From contig NZ_CP088251.1 of NCBI RefSeq assembly GCF_021117405.1, positions 3,147,001 through 3,211,000 of the forward strand: 64,000 nucleotides of DNA, given 5' to 3'. Both the position numbers and the translations under genes were made by a program. How positions within the stretch are numbered: position 1 is the stretch's first letter; every line of letters begins with the position of its first letter. The notes under the pieces are model-generated. The model did not search any database. It was not told the DNA's origin and saw only the letters and a list, made by a program, of their open reading frames with translations. This DNA comes from Frateuria edaphi. GTDB taxonomy: Bacteria > Pseudomonadota > Gammaproteobacteria > Xanthomonadales > Rhodanobacteraceae. Shown piece by piece: positions 8,557-16,706 of the stretch.

Positions 8557-8562
8557 TACAAT
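8557..8562 (+). promoter_or_regulatory. Candidate -10 box of uvrD
   Basis: TACAAT matches the sigma-70 -10 consensus at five of six positions and ends six bases before the uvrD ATG at 8569. If used, transcription would begin at or near the start codon, giving a leaderless or nearly leaderless message. No convincing -35 is present seventeen bases upstream. Confidence 0.35.
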
Positions 8563-8568
8563 GGGTCG

Positions 8569-10860
8569 ATGGATGTTTCGTACCTGATCGACTCGTTGAA
8601 CGACGCGCAGCGTGAAGCCGTCTGCGCCCCGCCCGGCCACTACCTGGTGCTGGCCGGCGCCGGCTCCGGCAAGACCCGCGTATTGACCCACCGCATCGGC
8701 TGGCTGACCCAGGTCGAGCGCGTGCCGCCGTGGGCCATCCTGGCCGTCACCTTCACCAACAAGGCCGCCGGCGAGATGCGCGCGCGGCTCGATTCGCTGA
8801 TCCCCGGCGGCACCACCGGCCTCACCGTCGGCACCTTCCACGGCATCGCCCACCGCCTGCTGCGTCGGCACTGGCGCGAGGCCGGGCTGCCGGAAGGCTT
8901 CCAGATCCTCGACGCCGACGACCAGCAACGGCTGGTCAAGCGCGTCGTCGCGGGCCTGGGACTGGACGAGGCCAAGTTCCCGCCGCGCCAGGCGACCTGG
9001 CAGATCAATGGCTGGAAGGACGAGGGCAAGCGCCCGGACGCCATCGAGCACGGCAACCACCCGGTCACCCGCACGCTGGTGCAGATCTACCAGGCCTACG
9101 AAGAGGCCTGCCGTCGCGCCGGCCTGGTCGACTTCGCCGAACTGCTGCTGCGCGCGCACGAGCTGTGGCTGAAGAACCCCGCCGTGCTCGAGCATTACCA
9201 GCAGCGCTGGCGGCACCTGCTGATCGATGAATTCCAGGACACCAACGCGCTGCAGTACGCGTGGATCCGCGTGCTCGCGGGAAATGTCGGCAAGGTGTTC
9301 GCGGTGGGCGACGACGACCAGTCGATCTACGGCTGGCGCGGCGCCAAGGTGGAGAACATGCAGCAGTTCCTGCGTGACTTCCCCGGCGCGCGCACGATCA
9401 AGCTGGAGCAGAACTACCGCTCGACGGCCACGATCCTGAAAGCCGCCAACAGCGTGATCGCGCGCAATGGCGGGCGCCTGGGCAAGCAGTTGTGGACGGC
9501 GGGCGAGGACGGCGAGCGCATTGCGCTCTACGCCGCCTACAACGAACAGGACGAAGCGCGCTTCGTGATCGAGCGCATCCGCGAATACGTCAACGAGCAC
9601 GGCAGCGCGAAGGACTGCGCGATCCTGTACCGCTCCAACGCGCAGTCACGCAACTTCGAGGAACAGCTCAGCCAGCGCAGCATTCCCTACCGGGTCTACG
9701 GCGGCCTGCGCTTCTTCGAGCGCGCAGAGATCAAGGACGCGCTCGCCTATCTGCGCCTGACCGCCAACCGCCACGACGACGCGGCCTTCGAGCGCGCGGT
9801 GAACACCCCGCCGCGCGGCATCGGCGACCGCACGCTGGACGTGCTGCGCAGGCGTGCGCGGGCCGAAGGCAGTTCGATGTGGGAGGCGGCGCTGGGCGAG
9901 TTGACCGATGGGCGCGAGCTGGCCGGCCGCGCGAAGAACGCGGTGAAAGCCTTCCTGGCGCTGATCGACCAGATGGCCAGGGACTTCGCTCCCTCTCCCG
10001 TGCGGGGAGATGGCTGGGGCGAGGGGTCGAGCTTGCCGGAAGCCCCCGCTCCGGACAGCCCCTCACCCAACCCTTTCCCCGGAGGGGACAGGGCTCAGGA
10101 TCCCGCAGGCCTTACCCTCGCCGAGCAGATGGACCACGCCATCACCCACACCGGCCTGCGCGACCACTACGAAAAGGACAGCCGCGGCAACGGCGAAGCG
10201 CGCGTGGAAAACCTGGACGAGCTGGTCAACGTCGCCAGCCGCTTCGCGATGACGCCCGAGGACGTCGAGGCCGGCCTCACCGAACTGTCCGCCTTCCTCT
10301 CCCACGCCGCGCTCGAGGCCGGCGAGGGCCAGGGCGAGGCCTGGGACGACTGCGTGCAGCTGATGACGCTGCACTCGGCCAAGGGGCTGGAGTTCCCGCT
10401 GGTGTTCCTGGTCGGCATGGAAGAAGGCCTGTTTCCCAGCCAGCGTTCGACCGAGGACGAGAGCCGGCTGGAGGAGGAGCGCCGCCTGGCCTACGTCGGC
10501 ATCACCCGCGCGCGCGAACGGCTGGTGGTCACCCACGCCGAATCGCGCCGCATGCATGGCACCGAGATGCTCGCCCGCCCCTCGCGCTTCCTGGCCGAGA
10601 TGCCGCCCGAACTGGTCGACGAAGTGCGCCCGCGCGTGCAGGTCAGCCGGCCGATGTACGCCGGCCGCTACACCGAGACGACCTCGCTGCAGGAAGACCT
10701 GCCGGTCAAGCTCGGCCAGCGCGTCAGCCACCCGAGCTTTGGCGAGGGCGTGGTGGTCAGCGCCGAAGGCAGCGGCGCGCACACCCGGCTGCAGGTCAAT
10801 TTTGCGGGCAGCGGCAGCAAGTGGCTGGTCGCTGCCTACGCCAACCTCACGCCGCTGTAG
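8569..10860 (+). CDS. uvrD: DNA helicase II (UvrD/PcrA family) with repeat insertion
   Basis: UvrD is a 3'-5' superfamily 1 helicase that removes UvrBC-incised oligonucleotides and unwinds nicked DNA in mismatch repair. Motif I is GAGSGKTRVLTHR near residue 30, motif II is DEFQDTNALQY, and further motifs include GDDDQSIYGWRGA, LEQNYRS and LMTLHSAKGLEFPLVFLVGMEEG and YVGITRARERL. The C-terminus ends in the conserved Tudor-like domain (LGQRVSHPSFGEGVVV). At 763 residues it is about 40 longer than the E. coli enzyme. The excess lies near residues 475-510, where a dispersed repeat is translated in frame between AFLALIDQMA and the conserved HTGLRDHYEKD. All helicase motifs are intact, so the enzyme is probably functional. 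Confidence 0.96.
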   Translation: MDVSYLIDSLNDAQREAVCAPPGHYLVLAGAGSGKTRVLTHRIGWLTQVERVPPWAILAVTFTNKAAGEMRARLDSLIPGGTTGLTVGTFHGIAHRLLRRHWREAGLPEGFQILDADDQQRLVKRVVAGLGLDEAKFPPRQATWQINGWKDEGKRPDAIEHGNHPVTRTLVQIYQAYEEACRRAGLVDFAELLLRAHELWLKNPAVLEHYQQRWRHLLIDEFQDTNALQYAWIRVLAGNVGKVFAVGDDDQSIYGWRGAKVENMQQFLRDFPGARTIKLEQNYRSTATILKAANSVIARNGGRLGKQLWTAGEDGERIALYAAYNEQDEARFVIERIREYVNEHGSAKDCAILYRSNAQSRNFEEQLSQRSIPYRVYGGLRFFERAEIKDALAYLRLTANRHDDAAFERAVNTPPRGIGDRTLDVLRRRARAEGSSMWEAALGELTDGRELAGRAKNAVKAFLALIDQMARDFAPSPVRGDGWGEGSSLPEAPAPDSPSPNPFPGGDRAQDPAGLTLAEQMDHAITHTGLRDHYEKDSRGNGEARVENLDELVNVASRFAMTPEDVEAGLTELSAFLSHAALEAGEGQGEAWDDCVQLMTLHSAKGLEFPLVFLVGMEEGLFPSQRSTEDESRLEEERRLAYVGITRARERLVVTHAESRRMHGTEMLARPSRFLAEMPPELVDEVRPRVQVSRPMYAGRYTETTSLQEDLPVKLGQRVSHPSFGEGVVVSAEGSGAHTRLQVNFAGSGSKWLVAAYANLTPL
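9991..10096. repeat. MITE-like repeat (CTCTCCC family) inside uvrD
   Basis: The left end reads CCCTCTCCCG then GGGGAGATGGCTGGGGCGAGG. The right end is the same motif inverted, CCCCTCACCCAACCC then CCGGAGGGGACAGGG. The full element thus has inverted ends of about 40 bases around a short centre. It matches intergenic copies at 42648-42777 and 53394-53528. It contributes about 35 codons with no stop in the uvrD frame, encoding a Ser/Pro/Gly-rich stretch. Confidence 0.85.
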
Positions 10861-10950
10861 GCCGGATCGCGCCCTTGCCGGAGCGCACCTGGGCGCGACC
10901 GCCACGTCCGGGCCACGGGAAAACGCCGGCCGCTGCGCTACCCATTCGGG

Positions 10951-12234
10951 TCAACGCCGCAGGCGCGCGACGGCGGCGGCGGCGTCCACCTGCAATCCAT
11001 CGGGCGTGTGCTTGCTGCTCTCCAGCAGGATCCGGTGCACCGCCTGCGCGCTCAGCCGTGGATCGAGCGAAAGCAGCAGCGCGACGATGCCGCTCACGTG
11101 CGCGGCGGCCATCGAGGAGCCCGAGCTGAAGTCGTAGCCCCCGCCCGGTTCGGTGCTGAGGATGTCGTGCCCGGGCGCACCGAGCACGCCGGCCGGCGCC
11201 GGCGTGTCGGCGGTGACGCGCACCACCAGTACGCCGGGCGTGTCGTCGGGGAAGCCGCCCAGGGTGCCGCTGGGCGGCAATGCCGCCACCACGATGCGAC
11301 CCTCCTCCAGCAACTGCCCGAGCAGTTGCCCCAGCAAGGGATCGGCCGGGCCGCCCAGGCTCAGGTTGATGACGCGGGCATCGGTGTCGATGATCGCCGC
11401 CAGCGCCTTGGCCAGGGTGAACGAATTGCAGCGCGCGCCGCGGGCGTCCGCGCCGGCGTACCAACAGGCCTTGTAGACGCTGATCGCCGCGTCGGGCGCG
11501 ATGCCGACGATGCCCTGGCGGTTGTTGGCGGTCGCCGCGATGATCCCGGCCACCTCGGTGCCGTGGCGATCCTGGCGGAAGGCCTGCGCGTCGTCGTTGA
11601 CCAGGTTCTGCGTGGCGACCACGCGCCCCTCGAGATCCGGATGGGCTACGTCCACGCCGGTGTCGACCACGGCGACCCGCGTGTCTTGCCCCTGGCTCAC
11701 GCTGTGCGCGAGCGCGGCGTCGGTCTCGACGAAGCCGCGCTGCAGGTCCGCGTAAGGATCGTTGTAGCGTTGCGGCTGCGCAGCCTGGTCCGCATAGGTG
11801 TCGTACTCGTGCAGCGGTTCGGCCAGCGCCACGCGCTCATCCTTCGCCAGCGACTGCAGCATCGCCTGGCGGCTGGTGCCCGGCGGCGGCTGCAGCACGA
11901 TGCAATAGAGCTTGAGCGCCTTGATCGGCCAGCCGGCGACTTCGGTCCAGCCGTAACGCTGCTGGAGGTCGGTCAGCATGGCCGAGGCGCGCCGCCCGGC
12001 GCCGTAATGCGCCGGCGCGGCGTAGCCGAGCAGGCTCGAACCGGCATGCATCGGCGGGGGATCGAGCGGGTTGGCCACGGCCAGGACGATGTCGCGCCCG
12101 CTGTCCATCGAGGCGACGCCGGTGGTCGTCGCGACATCGCCCGGCGCGCGCGTTGCCGGTCGGGTCGACGCACAGCCGGCCAGGCCGATCGCGAGTGCGG
12201 CCAGCACGAACACACCGGCGTTGCGGCATGTCAT
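10951..12234 (-). CDS. S8 (subtilisin-like) serine protease lipoprotein
   Basis: A 427-residue exported subtilase. The N-terminus is a lipoprotein signal with lipobox LAGC near residue 20, so it is probably anchored to an outer or inner membrane leaflet. A region of about 130 residues without catalytic motifs may be a propeptide-like domain. The catalytic triad is complete: Asp in VAVVDTGVDVAHPD, His in RHGTEVAGIIAA and Ser in SGSSMAAAHVSGIVALLL. Its ATG overlaps the stop of the anti-sigma gene in an ATGA, so the two are coupled. The pairing suggests it acts in the same signalling pathway, for example by cleaving an envelope target, but that is inference. Confidence 0.88.
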   Translation of the reverse strand: MTCRNAGVFVLAALAIGLAGCASTRPATRAPGDVATTTGVASMDSGRDIVLAVANPLDPPPMHAGSSLLGYAAPAHYGAGRRASAMLTDLQQRYGWTEVAGWPIKALKLYCIVLQPPPGTSRQAMLQSLAKDERVALAEPLHEYDTYADQAAQPQRYNDPYADLQRGFVETDAALAHSVSQGQDTRVAVVDTGVDVAHPDLEGRVVATQNLVNDDAQAFRQDRHGTEVAGIIAATANNRQGIVGIAPDAAISVYKACWYAGADARGARCNSFTLAKALAAIIDTDARVINLSLGGPADPLLGQLLGQLLEEGRIVVAALPPSGTLGGFPDDTPGVLVVRVTADTPAPAGVLGAPGHDILSTEPGGGYDFSSGSSMAAAHVSGIVALLLSLDPRLSAQAVHRILLESSKHTPDGLQVDAAAAVARLRR

Positions 12235-12848
12235 GGCCGGGCGTCGGCAGGCTCGGCCAGGCGGATGCCCCGTGCGGCGCGCAGGCGCTTGAGCGTGTCC
12301 TGCGCCGAGCCCCGGGCCGCCACTAGCGTGTACGCGCCGACATCGTTGGGTCCGTCGACCACCTTCAGGTCCAGGCCGCGCAGCAGCGCGTCCCAGTCGG
12401 CCAGTTTCATGCCGGCATCGGGCACCACGTGGATCGAGCCCTGCATCACCGGCGCAGACTCCTGGCTCAGCGTGCGGTAGACCGGCGCGGGGTTTTCGGA
12501 CCAGAGCTTCGCGCCGAGGATACCGATGCCGATCGCCTGCACCAGCACCGCCGCGACCAGCGCCCGGCTCAGCCATGGGCTGGCGCGCGCGGGCCGCGAA
12601 GCCTCCGCCGGTTCGGGCTGGTCCAGCCGCGCCATCAGGCGATCGAGTCCCGCGTTGGGGTCGAGCCCCACGTCGGCCGGCAGCGTCAGCGCCAGCCGCA
12701 GCCGGCTCTGCTGTTCGAATTCGGTGCGGCAGGCCTCGCAGTGTGCGAGGTGCTCGCTCAGCCATTCGTTGTCTTGCGGTGTCGCGGTGCCCTGCAAGAC
12801 CCAGGGCATGGCCTCCCAGGCACGGGCGCACCTGTTCGGAAATGTCAT
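12231..12848 (-). CDS. Zinc-finger anti-sigma factor, membrane-anchored
   Basis: A 205-residue single-pass protein. The N-terminal cytoplasmic domain has the anti-sigma zinc-finger pattern HLAHCEACRTEF (H-x3-C-x2-C) near residues 32-40. One membrane segment follows at about 98-118 (SRALVAAVLVQAIGIGILGA). The periplasmic part, about 85 residues, includes a conserved-looking DWDALLRGLDLKVVDGPNDVGAYTL resembling ferredoxin-like modules of other anti-sigma factors. It begins at ATG 12848, overlapping the sigma gene stop by four bases, and ends overlapping the protease start. It should hold the neighbouring ECF factor inactive until a periplasmic signal arrives. Confidence 0.85.
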   Translation of the reverse strand: MTFPNRCARAWEAMPWVLQGTATPQDNEWLSEHLAHCEACRTEFEQQSRLRLALTLPADVGLDPNAGLDRLMARLDQPEPAEASRPARASPWLSRALVAAVLVQAIGIGILGAKLWSENPAPVYRTLSQESAPVMQGSIHVVPDAGMKLADWDALLRGLDLKVVDGPNDVGAYTLVAARGSAQDTLKRLRAARGIRLAEPADARP

Positions 12849-13429
12849 GGCACGTTCTCTTGATGCGTGATCGACTCGCCCGCCAGCGCCGGCAGCACGT
12901 TGCGCAGTTTCACCCGCGCATAGAAAAGACGCGCCTTCACCGTCCCCACCGGGCATTGCATGATGACCGCCACGTCGTCGAGGCTGTGGCCCACGCCGTA
13001 GACCAGCTCGACCACCACGCGCTGGTCGACCGACAGCCGTTCCAGGCCCTTGGCCAGCCAATCGCGCAGCTCGCGGTCCTCGCCCGGGTCGTGCGCGGAG
13101 GCGCGCTCGTCACGCACCGGGTCGTCCTCGATCGGCTCGTCGCCGTGTTGGCGCAGGGCCTTGAGCCCGCAGCGGTAGGCGATGCCCATGATCCAGGTCG
13201 ATACGCGCGAGTCACCGCGGAAGCCGCTGGCCTTCTGCCAGGCGATCCAGAAGCAGTCGTTGATGACTTCCTCGATCACGTCCGGCCGTCGGGTCAGCCG
13301 TGACAGGAAGCGGCACAGCCGGCCGTGGTAACTGCGATAGAGCACCGCCAGCGCGCCGCGATCGCCCGCGGCCATGCGCTGGAGCAGCATGCGGTCGGTG
13401 TCGTCGTCGTGGGTGTCGGTGTCGTTCAT
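12845..13429 (-). CDS. ECF-type RNA polymerase sigma factor
   Basis: A 194-residue group 4 sigma factor. Region 2 spans GALAVLYRSYHGRLCRFLSR to DCFWIAWQKASGFRGDSRVSTWIMGIAY, the latter containing the -10-recognition region. Region 4 holds RLSVDQRVVVELVYGVGHSLDDVAVIMQ and PVGTVKARLFYARVKLR, the helix-turn-helix for -35 recognition. Regions 1.1 and 3 are absent, as expected. The start at ATG 13429 follows an acidic, histidine-containing opening. It leads a three-gene overlapping unit with its anti-sigma factor and a subtilase. The sequence 80 bases upstream, between this gene and the barrel gene, would hold any autoregulated promoter. Confidence 0.92.
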   Translation of the reverse strand: MNDTDTHDDDTDRMLLQRMAAGDRGALAVLYRSYHGRLCRFLSRLTRRPDVIEEVINDCFWIAWQKASGFRGDSRVSTWIMGIAYRCGLKALRQHGDEPIEDDPVRDERASAHDPGEDRELRDWLAKGLERLSVDQRVVVELVYGVGHSLDDVAVIMQCPVGTVKARLFYARVKLRNVLPALAGESITHQENVP

Positions 13430-13509
13430 GGGACGGCTCAGGCTCCGGTGCGAAGGCGGCCATTTGCCCGGTAGGTGCCCATGCGGGCGGAAAAGGTTGG
13501 CTCCAGGCG

Positions 13510-14325
13510 TCAGAAGGACCAGGACACCGAGGCCATCCAGGGCGACAGGCCGCCGGTGCCGCGCCGGGCGCGGGGTGCACCGTCGGTCGCGATGCGGTCG
13601 AGCTCGACGCGCCAGCGGTCCCCGCTCCACGCCAGTCCGACCTGGCCGTAACGGTAATACGCCGAGCCTTCGCCGTAGTAGCGGTAATAGCCGTAGCCCC
13701 GCTGGAACCGCGCCACGCCGGCTCCCGCCAGCAGCGAAAAATGGCGCGTCAGTGGCCAGCGCAGGTTGGCCTCGGCCAGCGGGTTGGTGCGTGCGTCGGC
13801 GCTGCCGACCGGGCGCCGCGCGGCCAGGTTGAGGGTGAGGATGTCGCGGTAGATCCAGGCCAGGTCGGCCTCCACCCGCTGATAGCCGCGCGCGCGTTCG
13901 CGCCGGGGCGCGTCGTAGTAGAGGGCGCTCGCCTGCATCTGCCAGTTGGTCGACACGGGCCAGGAATACGCCACGTGCAGCAGGCCCTCGGCCAGCCGCG
14001 TCGAACGCAGTTCGCTGGCCGCCGCCACGCCGAAGGACCAGCCGCTCGGCGCGTCCCAGCGCAGCTCACCCTGCAGGACCGGTCGGGTGGAGGTGAGCGG
14101 CAGGCCGCGATCGACCAGTTGCGAGGTCAACGCCACCGTGCCGCCGAACGGCGCGGCCTGGGCGTGCAGCGGCGCACGCGGGAGGGCCAGCGCGAGCGCG
14201 GCAAGACCGATCGGCAACGCCCGGCCCGGCCGCGAAAACGGGACGAGCCGGCCCCGGACCCGGTCAGTGCACCGTGCCCAGGAAGCGGATGAGATCGTCA
14301 CGCTGCTCGGCGTCATCCAGGCCAT
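13510..14325 (-). CDS. Outer-membrane beta-barrel protein, TIGR02001-like
   Basis: A secreted protein with a signal-like stretch (ALPIGLAALALALPRAPLHAQ). A run of alternating hydrophobic and polar strands ends in MASVSWSF, with the terminal Phe typical of outer-membrane barrels. The opening strand TVALTSQLVDRGLPLT resembles the TIGR02001/Gcw_chp family. The start is uncertain: ATG 14325 overlaps the cytochrome gene by 62 bases, while TTG 14217 would begin right at the signal peptide. A tyrosine-rich strand (YGYYRYYGEGSAYYRY) is notable. Its role is unknown; it ends the cytochrome block and precedes the sigma-factor unit. Confidence 0.75.
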   Translation of the reverse strand: MAWMTPSSVTISSASWARCTDRVRGRLVPFSRPGRALPIGLAALALALPRAPLHAQAAPFGGTVALTSQLVDRGLPLTSTRPVLQGELRWDAPSGWSFGVAAASELRSTRLAEGLLHVAYSWPVSTNWQMQASALYYDAPRRERARGYQRVEADLAWIYRDILTLNLAARRPVGSADARTNPLAEANLRWPLTRHFSLLAGAGVARFQRGYGYYRYYGEGSAYYRYGQVGLAWSGDRWRVELDRIATDGAPRARRGTGGLSPWMASVSWSF

Positions 14326-14665
14326 CGTATTTCATTTTCGTGCCCGGATTGGCCTGCCTCGCGGGCTGCGAGAGGTACCACTGCAGCTTGTCCGGCGTCC
14401 ATGTCCAGTCGGCGCGTTGTAGCGCGTCCGAATAGTGATAGTCCGGCAGCGCACCGGCACGGCGCCCCACAATGCCGGACAGGCTGGGTCCCTTCTTGTT
14501 GCGCCCGGCGCGGATGCTGTGGCATTCGCTGCATTCGGAACGGAACACGTCCTTGCCCGCGTCGACGTCGCCGGCGAGCGCCGGCCGCGGGCCCGCGAGC
14601 GTGCCCAGCAGCAGCCAACCCACGGCGATGAGCGGCAGGCGGCGCCGCTGGAACAGCTTGATCAC
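14264..14665 (-). CDS. Class I c-type cytochrome
   Basis: A 133-residue periplasmic electron carrier. A signal peptide (LPLIAVGWLLLGTLAGPRPALA) is followed by a single heme-binding CSECH near residue 45, and a distal Met is offered by GTKMKYDGL, the usual P-G-T-K-M axial-ligand motif. The family resembles mitochondrial-type cytochrome c (KKGPSLSGIVGRRAG). It lies 45 bases downstream of the heme-tagged barrel gene and in the same direction, so it may shuttle electrons between cytochrome b561 in the inner membrane and the barrel protein. Confidence 0.92.
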   Translation of the reverse strand: MIKLFQRRRLPLIAVGWLLLGTLAGPRPALAGDVDAGKDVFRSECSECHSIRAGRNKKGPSLSGIVGRRAGALPDYHYSDALQRADWTWTPDKLQWYLSQPARQANPGTKMKYDGLDDAEQRDDLIRFLGTVH

Positions 14666-14710
14666 GTTGCACTCCTGATGTCTCGCTTGGGCTCGCTCGC
14701 GGCGTACGCG

Positions 14711-16048
14711 CTAGAACATGACGCTGGCGGAAACGAAGAAGGCGTCGAGGTCCGACGCATCCGTACCCGGCACACCCGGCGGCGCGCCGAAGATGTTGGA
14801 ACGGCGGCCATTGAACCGGGTGAAGCGGAACCAGCTGACCGCGAGCTTGAGGTTGGCGGCGGTCGTCCACGCGTCCTCCTTGCCCCACGGCGTCCAGTAC
14901 AGGCTGAACAGGTTGCTGGTCGTGGCCGGGTCGCCCGGCGGTCCATAGCGCACCGGATCGCGCGAGCCGGTGCTCATCAGATGGGTGGCGCTGATGCCAT
15001 AGCTCTGCCGGAAGGTGTACGTGGCGGTCACCACCTGGTCGTGCACCGTGGCATGCGTGGGCGCGGCCAGGCCCGGAACCGCCAGCGTGCTGCCGTAGCG
15101 GCGCCGCTCCATGATGTTCGCGTAGTTCAACTGGACGATGTGCTCGCGGTTGCCCAGGTACTGCCAGGTGAGGTCGTAGCCGAGGTCGGTGATGTCATCG
15201 GCCGATGCGCTGCGCGGCAGGCGTCGCTGGGTGGTCAACGCCACCACGCCGGCGGAGAAGAACTGGCGCTTGAGGTCTTTCATCCACGCCAGCCGGAAAT
15301 AACCGGTGCCGCTCAACCGGCCGGGGTCGCCCGAACGGGAGTAGCCCAGGTCGTCCTGCTGCGAAACCGCCAGCGAGCGGTAGCTGCCGATCTCGGCATA
15401 CCACTGCGCATCGTAGAAACCGTAGATGCCTCCGCCGATCACGCGATGGGCAAGCGAACCGGGGCTGGACGGATTGAGCAGCGTCCCAGTTACGCCGGGC
15501 GGACCCAGGTAGGCCGGCGCCGGCAGTGCGCCGACCGGATCGTCGAAGCCCGGGTTGTTGTTCACGCTCACGCCCACGACCAGGTCGCGCCCGTCCAGTT
15601 CGAGGTCGTGCGCCACGTAGCGAAGGTCGACGTTGCTCAGCCTGGTCGCGTAGCCGCCATCACCCTTGTGGTCGGCCTCGATCTTGACGAAACCGCCCAC
15701 GTGCTCGGTCAGCCGGCCGGCGAGATAGAGGTCTGCCTCGGTGAGGTTGGTCGAGCTGTCGCCGCGCTTGGGGTCGCTGTACTGGGCGATCAGCTGTCCG
15801 GCCAGCGGCAGCTTGGTGCCCTCGCCGTCGGTCTCGGTGAAGCCGTTGATCTTGAAGCGCATGCCGTAGGGCGTGAGCGCCGGGCCGTAGGCGGCCGCAT
15901 GGCAGTCCGCGCAGGCCGAGCCGGTTTGCCGCGCGAACGCCGCGGTCGCCTGCACCGACGTGCTGGCCGCAAGCAGCAACAGCACCACGAGCCAACCCGC
16001 GAGAGCCGGTGCGCGCCGCTGTGTCGGTCGATCGGAATGGAACGGCAT
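14711..16048 (-). CDS. Outer-membrane barrel protein with N-terminal heme c motif
   Basis: A 445-residue exported protein. After the signal peptide (LAGWLVVLLLLAASTSVQA) comes one c-type heme site, CADCH, near residue 45. The remaining 380 residues look like an outer-membrane barrel: alternating strands, many aromatic girdle residues and a C-terminal FFVSASVMF ending in Phe. A strong ribosome binding site (GAGGAGAA) precedes the ATG at 16048. A heme at the mouth of a porin-like barrel suggests electron transfer across or at the outer membrane. Similar cytochrome-porin proteins exist, but I cannot name a characterised orthologue. Confidence 0.8.
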   Translation of the reverse strand: MPFHSDRPTQRRAPALAGWLVVLLLLAASTSVQATAAFARQTGSACADCHAAAYGPALTPYGMRFKINGFTETDGEGTKLPLAGQLIAQYSDPKRGDSSTNLTEADLYLAGRLTEHVGGFVKIEADHKGDGGYATRLSNVDLRYVAHDLELDGRDLVVGVSVNNNPGFDDPVGALPAPAYLGPPGVTGTLLNPSSPGSLAHRVIGGGIYGFYDAQWYAEIGSYRSLAVSQQDDLGYSRSGDPGRLSGTGYFRLAWMKDLKRQFFSAGVVALTTQRRLPRSASADDITDLGYDLTWQYLGNREHIVQLNYANIMERRRYGSTLAVPGLAAPTHATVHDQVVTATYTFRQSYGISATHLMSTGSRDPVRYGPPGDPATTSNLFSLYWTPWGKEDAWTTAANLKLAVSWFRFTRFNGRRSNIFGAPPGVPGTDASDLDAFFVSASVMF

Positions 16049-16094
16049 GGGTTCTCCTCGAGGTTTCCGGAACAGGCGAAAGATGTGCTGCCGA

Positions 16095-16706
16095 TCAACG
16101 GCGCTTCGGCCACATGCCGCGAAGCACCGCATCGCGCAGCACAAAGTGGTGCCAGAGCGCGGCCGACACATGCAGCAGGGCCAACGCGAGCAGGACCCAG
16201 GCCGCGTCCTGGTGCCACGCCAGCAACTGGTCGGCCAGGTCGAAATCCGGCGCCACCAGGCGCGGCAGCAGAAGTCCGGCGAAATGCACCCGCTTGCCCT
16301 GCGCGTCGCTGAGCAGCCAGCCGAGCAGCGGCAGGACCAGCATCGCGGCATACAGCGCGGCGTGGCTGAGCCCGGCCGCGGCGCGCATCGGCCGGCTGGA
16401 TCGGGCGAGCTCCGGCAACGGACCCAACCAGAAGCGCAGCACGATGCGCACGGCGAAAAGGCCGAGCACGCACAGGCCCAGGTGGCGATGGACGTCCAGC
16501 AGTCCATTGCGCAAGGGGCGGGCGTCGATCAGGGTGCGGGCCAGGATTACGGCCGCCGCCAGCACGAGGCACAGCACGGTGAGCCAGTGCAGTCCCACCA
16601 GTGCGCGCGGCCGGGCCATCGTCGGCGCTGCCGTGTCGAGCCGGAACGGGATCAGGCCCGCGATGCCCCCACCGTCGATGCCGGCCTTGTCGTCTGCCGC
16701 TGCCAT
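16095..16706 (-). CDS. Cytochrome b561 family protein
   Basis: A 203-residue inner-membrane di-heme b cytochrome. Four hydrophobic helices carry candidate heme-ligand histidines: HWLTVLCLVLAAAVI, HRHLGLCVLGLFAVRIVL, SHAALYAAMLVLPLLGWLL and WVLLALALLHVSAALWHHFVL. The family moves electrons from the quinone pool or another donor to periplasmic acceptors. Translation from ATG 16706 adds about 30 polar residues before the first helix; an internal ATG at MARPRALVGLHWL is an alternative. It is the first gene of a same-strand run with the heme-tagged barrel (46 bases away) and cytochrome c, which together could form a short electron path. Confidence 0.88.
   Translation of the reverse strand: MAAADDKAGIDGGGIAGLIPFRLDTAAPTMARPRALVGLHWLTVLCLVLAAAVILARTLIDARPLRNGLLDVHRHLGLCVLGLFAVRIVLRFWLGPLPELARSSRPMRAAAGLSHAALYAAMLVLPLLGWLLSDAQGKRVHFAGLLLPRLVAPDFDLADQLLAWHQDAAWVLLALALLHVSAALWHHFVLRDAVLRGMWPKRR

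Noticed and set aside
13300-14292. Plus-strand open frame opposite the barrel and sigma genes
   Set aside because: It is a GC-driven shadow with no domain, and the opposite strand holds well-supported genes.
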